From Spirochaetia bacterium (GTDB lineage: Bacteria > Spirochaetota > Spirochaetia > Treponematales > Breznakiellaceae): a stretch of DNA of 6,526 nt. The stretch covers positions 1-6,526 of the forward strand of contig BNUW01000137.1 in assembly GCA_025997655.1 (NCBI GenBank), read 5' to 3'. This document shows, piece by piece, positions 6,343 through 6,526 of this stretch (positions within the stretch are counted from its first letter, which is position 1; every line of letters starts with the position of its first letter). The translations under genes and the position numbers were made by a program. The notes beneath the pieces are model-generated. The model saw nothing but the letters and a program-made list of their open reading frames with translations, made no database searches and had not been told where the DNA came from.

Positions 6343-6526
6343 ATGTTCCAGGGCAGCAGTTGTCCCCAATCATCGCCGGGGGCCAAGGTTGGCACTTTTT
6401 CAAAAACGGTTTTCAGGTAACTGTAGGGGTTCAGGTTGTTAGCCTTGGCCGTCTCGATAAGGGAATAAAGAGCACAGGCAGTTTTTGCGCCCTCCGGAGA
6501 GCCGCACATGACCCAATTTTTCCTCC
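6333..6526 (-). CDS. IS66-family transposase, C-terminal fragment (cut by window edge)
   Basis: The last 63 codons and TGA of a longer reading frame whose start lies beyond the right edge. The visible protein contains RKNWVMCGSPEGAK, ALYSLIETAKANNLNPYSYL and QLLPWN. These are hallmarks of the IS66 transposase C-terminal domain: a W..GSP.GAK turn, the SLIETAKANxL helix, and a closing LLPWN. The DDE catalytic residues would lie upstream, outside the window, so whether the enzyme is intact cannot be judged. The frame is open throughout, with no internal stop or frameshift. The protein would act with the accessory proteins TnpA and TnpB, neither visible here. Confidence 0.9.
   Translation of the reverse strand, partial: RKNWVMCGSPEGAKTACALYSLIETAKANNLNPYSYLKTVFEKVPTLAPGDDWGQLLPWNITP

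Larger units (their letters stand above)
6302..6526 (-). mobile_element. IS66-family insertion sequence, transposase-distal end only
   Basis: The transposase C-terminus at 6333-6526 is IS66-like. Beyond its stop the sequence reaches GTAAACGTC at 6302-6310, which resembles the GTAAGCG-type tips of IS66-family terminal repeats, so I place the element boundary at 6302. The eight bases outside it, GTTCCTGC (6294-6301), would be one copy of the 8 bp target duplication these elements make. The other end is outside the window, so neither the repeat pair nor the duplication can be confirmed. Confidence 0.6.

Noticed and set aside
6184..6420. 78-codon plus-strand frame running into the IS66 end, taken as a complete gene
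   Set aside because: It starts at a TTG within a T-run with no ribosome site and its 3' part is antisense to the transposase. Only its middle is kept as a weak remnant hypothesis.
1..6526. CRISPR array or tRNA genes
   Set aside because: No regularly spaced direct repeats and no tRNA-like cloverleaf or TTCGAAT-type T-loop was seen on either strand.

Overview
The window carries four complete genes and one gene fragment, all on the minus strand, so transcription runs from high to low coordinates. Base composition is moderate apart from one GC-rich patch at the left edge. The combination of an orphan AAA ATPase-nuclease starting with an NTTGPCNP motif, an IS66-type transposase end and near-consensus sigma70 promoters would suit a host-associated anaerobe such as a treponeme-like spirochaete. 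That assignment is a guess from gene style, because no taxonomic marker is present.

Layout, in transcription order. At the right edge (6302-6526) lies the distal end of an IS66-family element: the last 63 codons of the transposase, a hairpin over its stop codon, and a probable element tip beginning GTAAACGTC at 6302. A 160-200 bp non-coding gap follows, with an A-tract-rich inverted repeat and a promoter that appears to start transcription on, or within a base or two of, an ATG. Next is a 524-residue AAA ATPase fused to a PD-(D/E)XK nuclease-like domain (4560-6134). After a second promoter come two M24 metallopeptidases in one operon, separated by 11 bp: a 366-residue Xaa-Pro dipeptidase-like protein (3380-4480) and a 597-residue three-domain aminopeptidase P (1575-3368). 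A third promoter with perfect -35 and -10 boxes and a 17 bp spacer drives a POT/PTR-family peptide transporter (136-1485). The left edge (1-100) is about 69% GC over its first 90 bases and looks like the start of a structured RNA on the minus strand, cut by the window.

The three central genes make sense as a peptide-use module. The transporter would bring in di- and tripeptides, the large aminopeptidase P would remove N-terminal residues ahead of proline, and the small M24 enzyme would split Xaa-Pro dipeptides. All three lack signal peptides, so digestion would be cytosolic. The ATPase-nuclease and the IS66 end look like accessory DNA next to this module and have no evident functional link to it.

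I see no clearly new multi-gene system. The points most worth following are the transporter's loss of the first glutamate of the ExxER proton-coupling motif, the apparently leaderless ATPase-nuclease gene with its UP-element-like inverted repeat, and the unidentified GC-rich block at the left edge.
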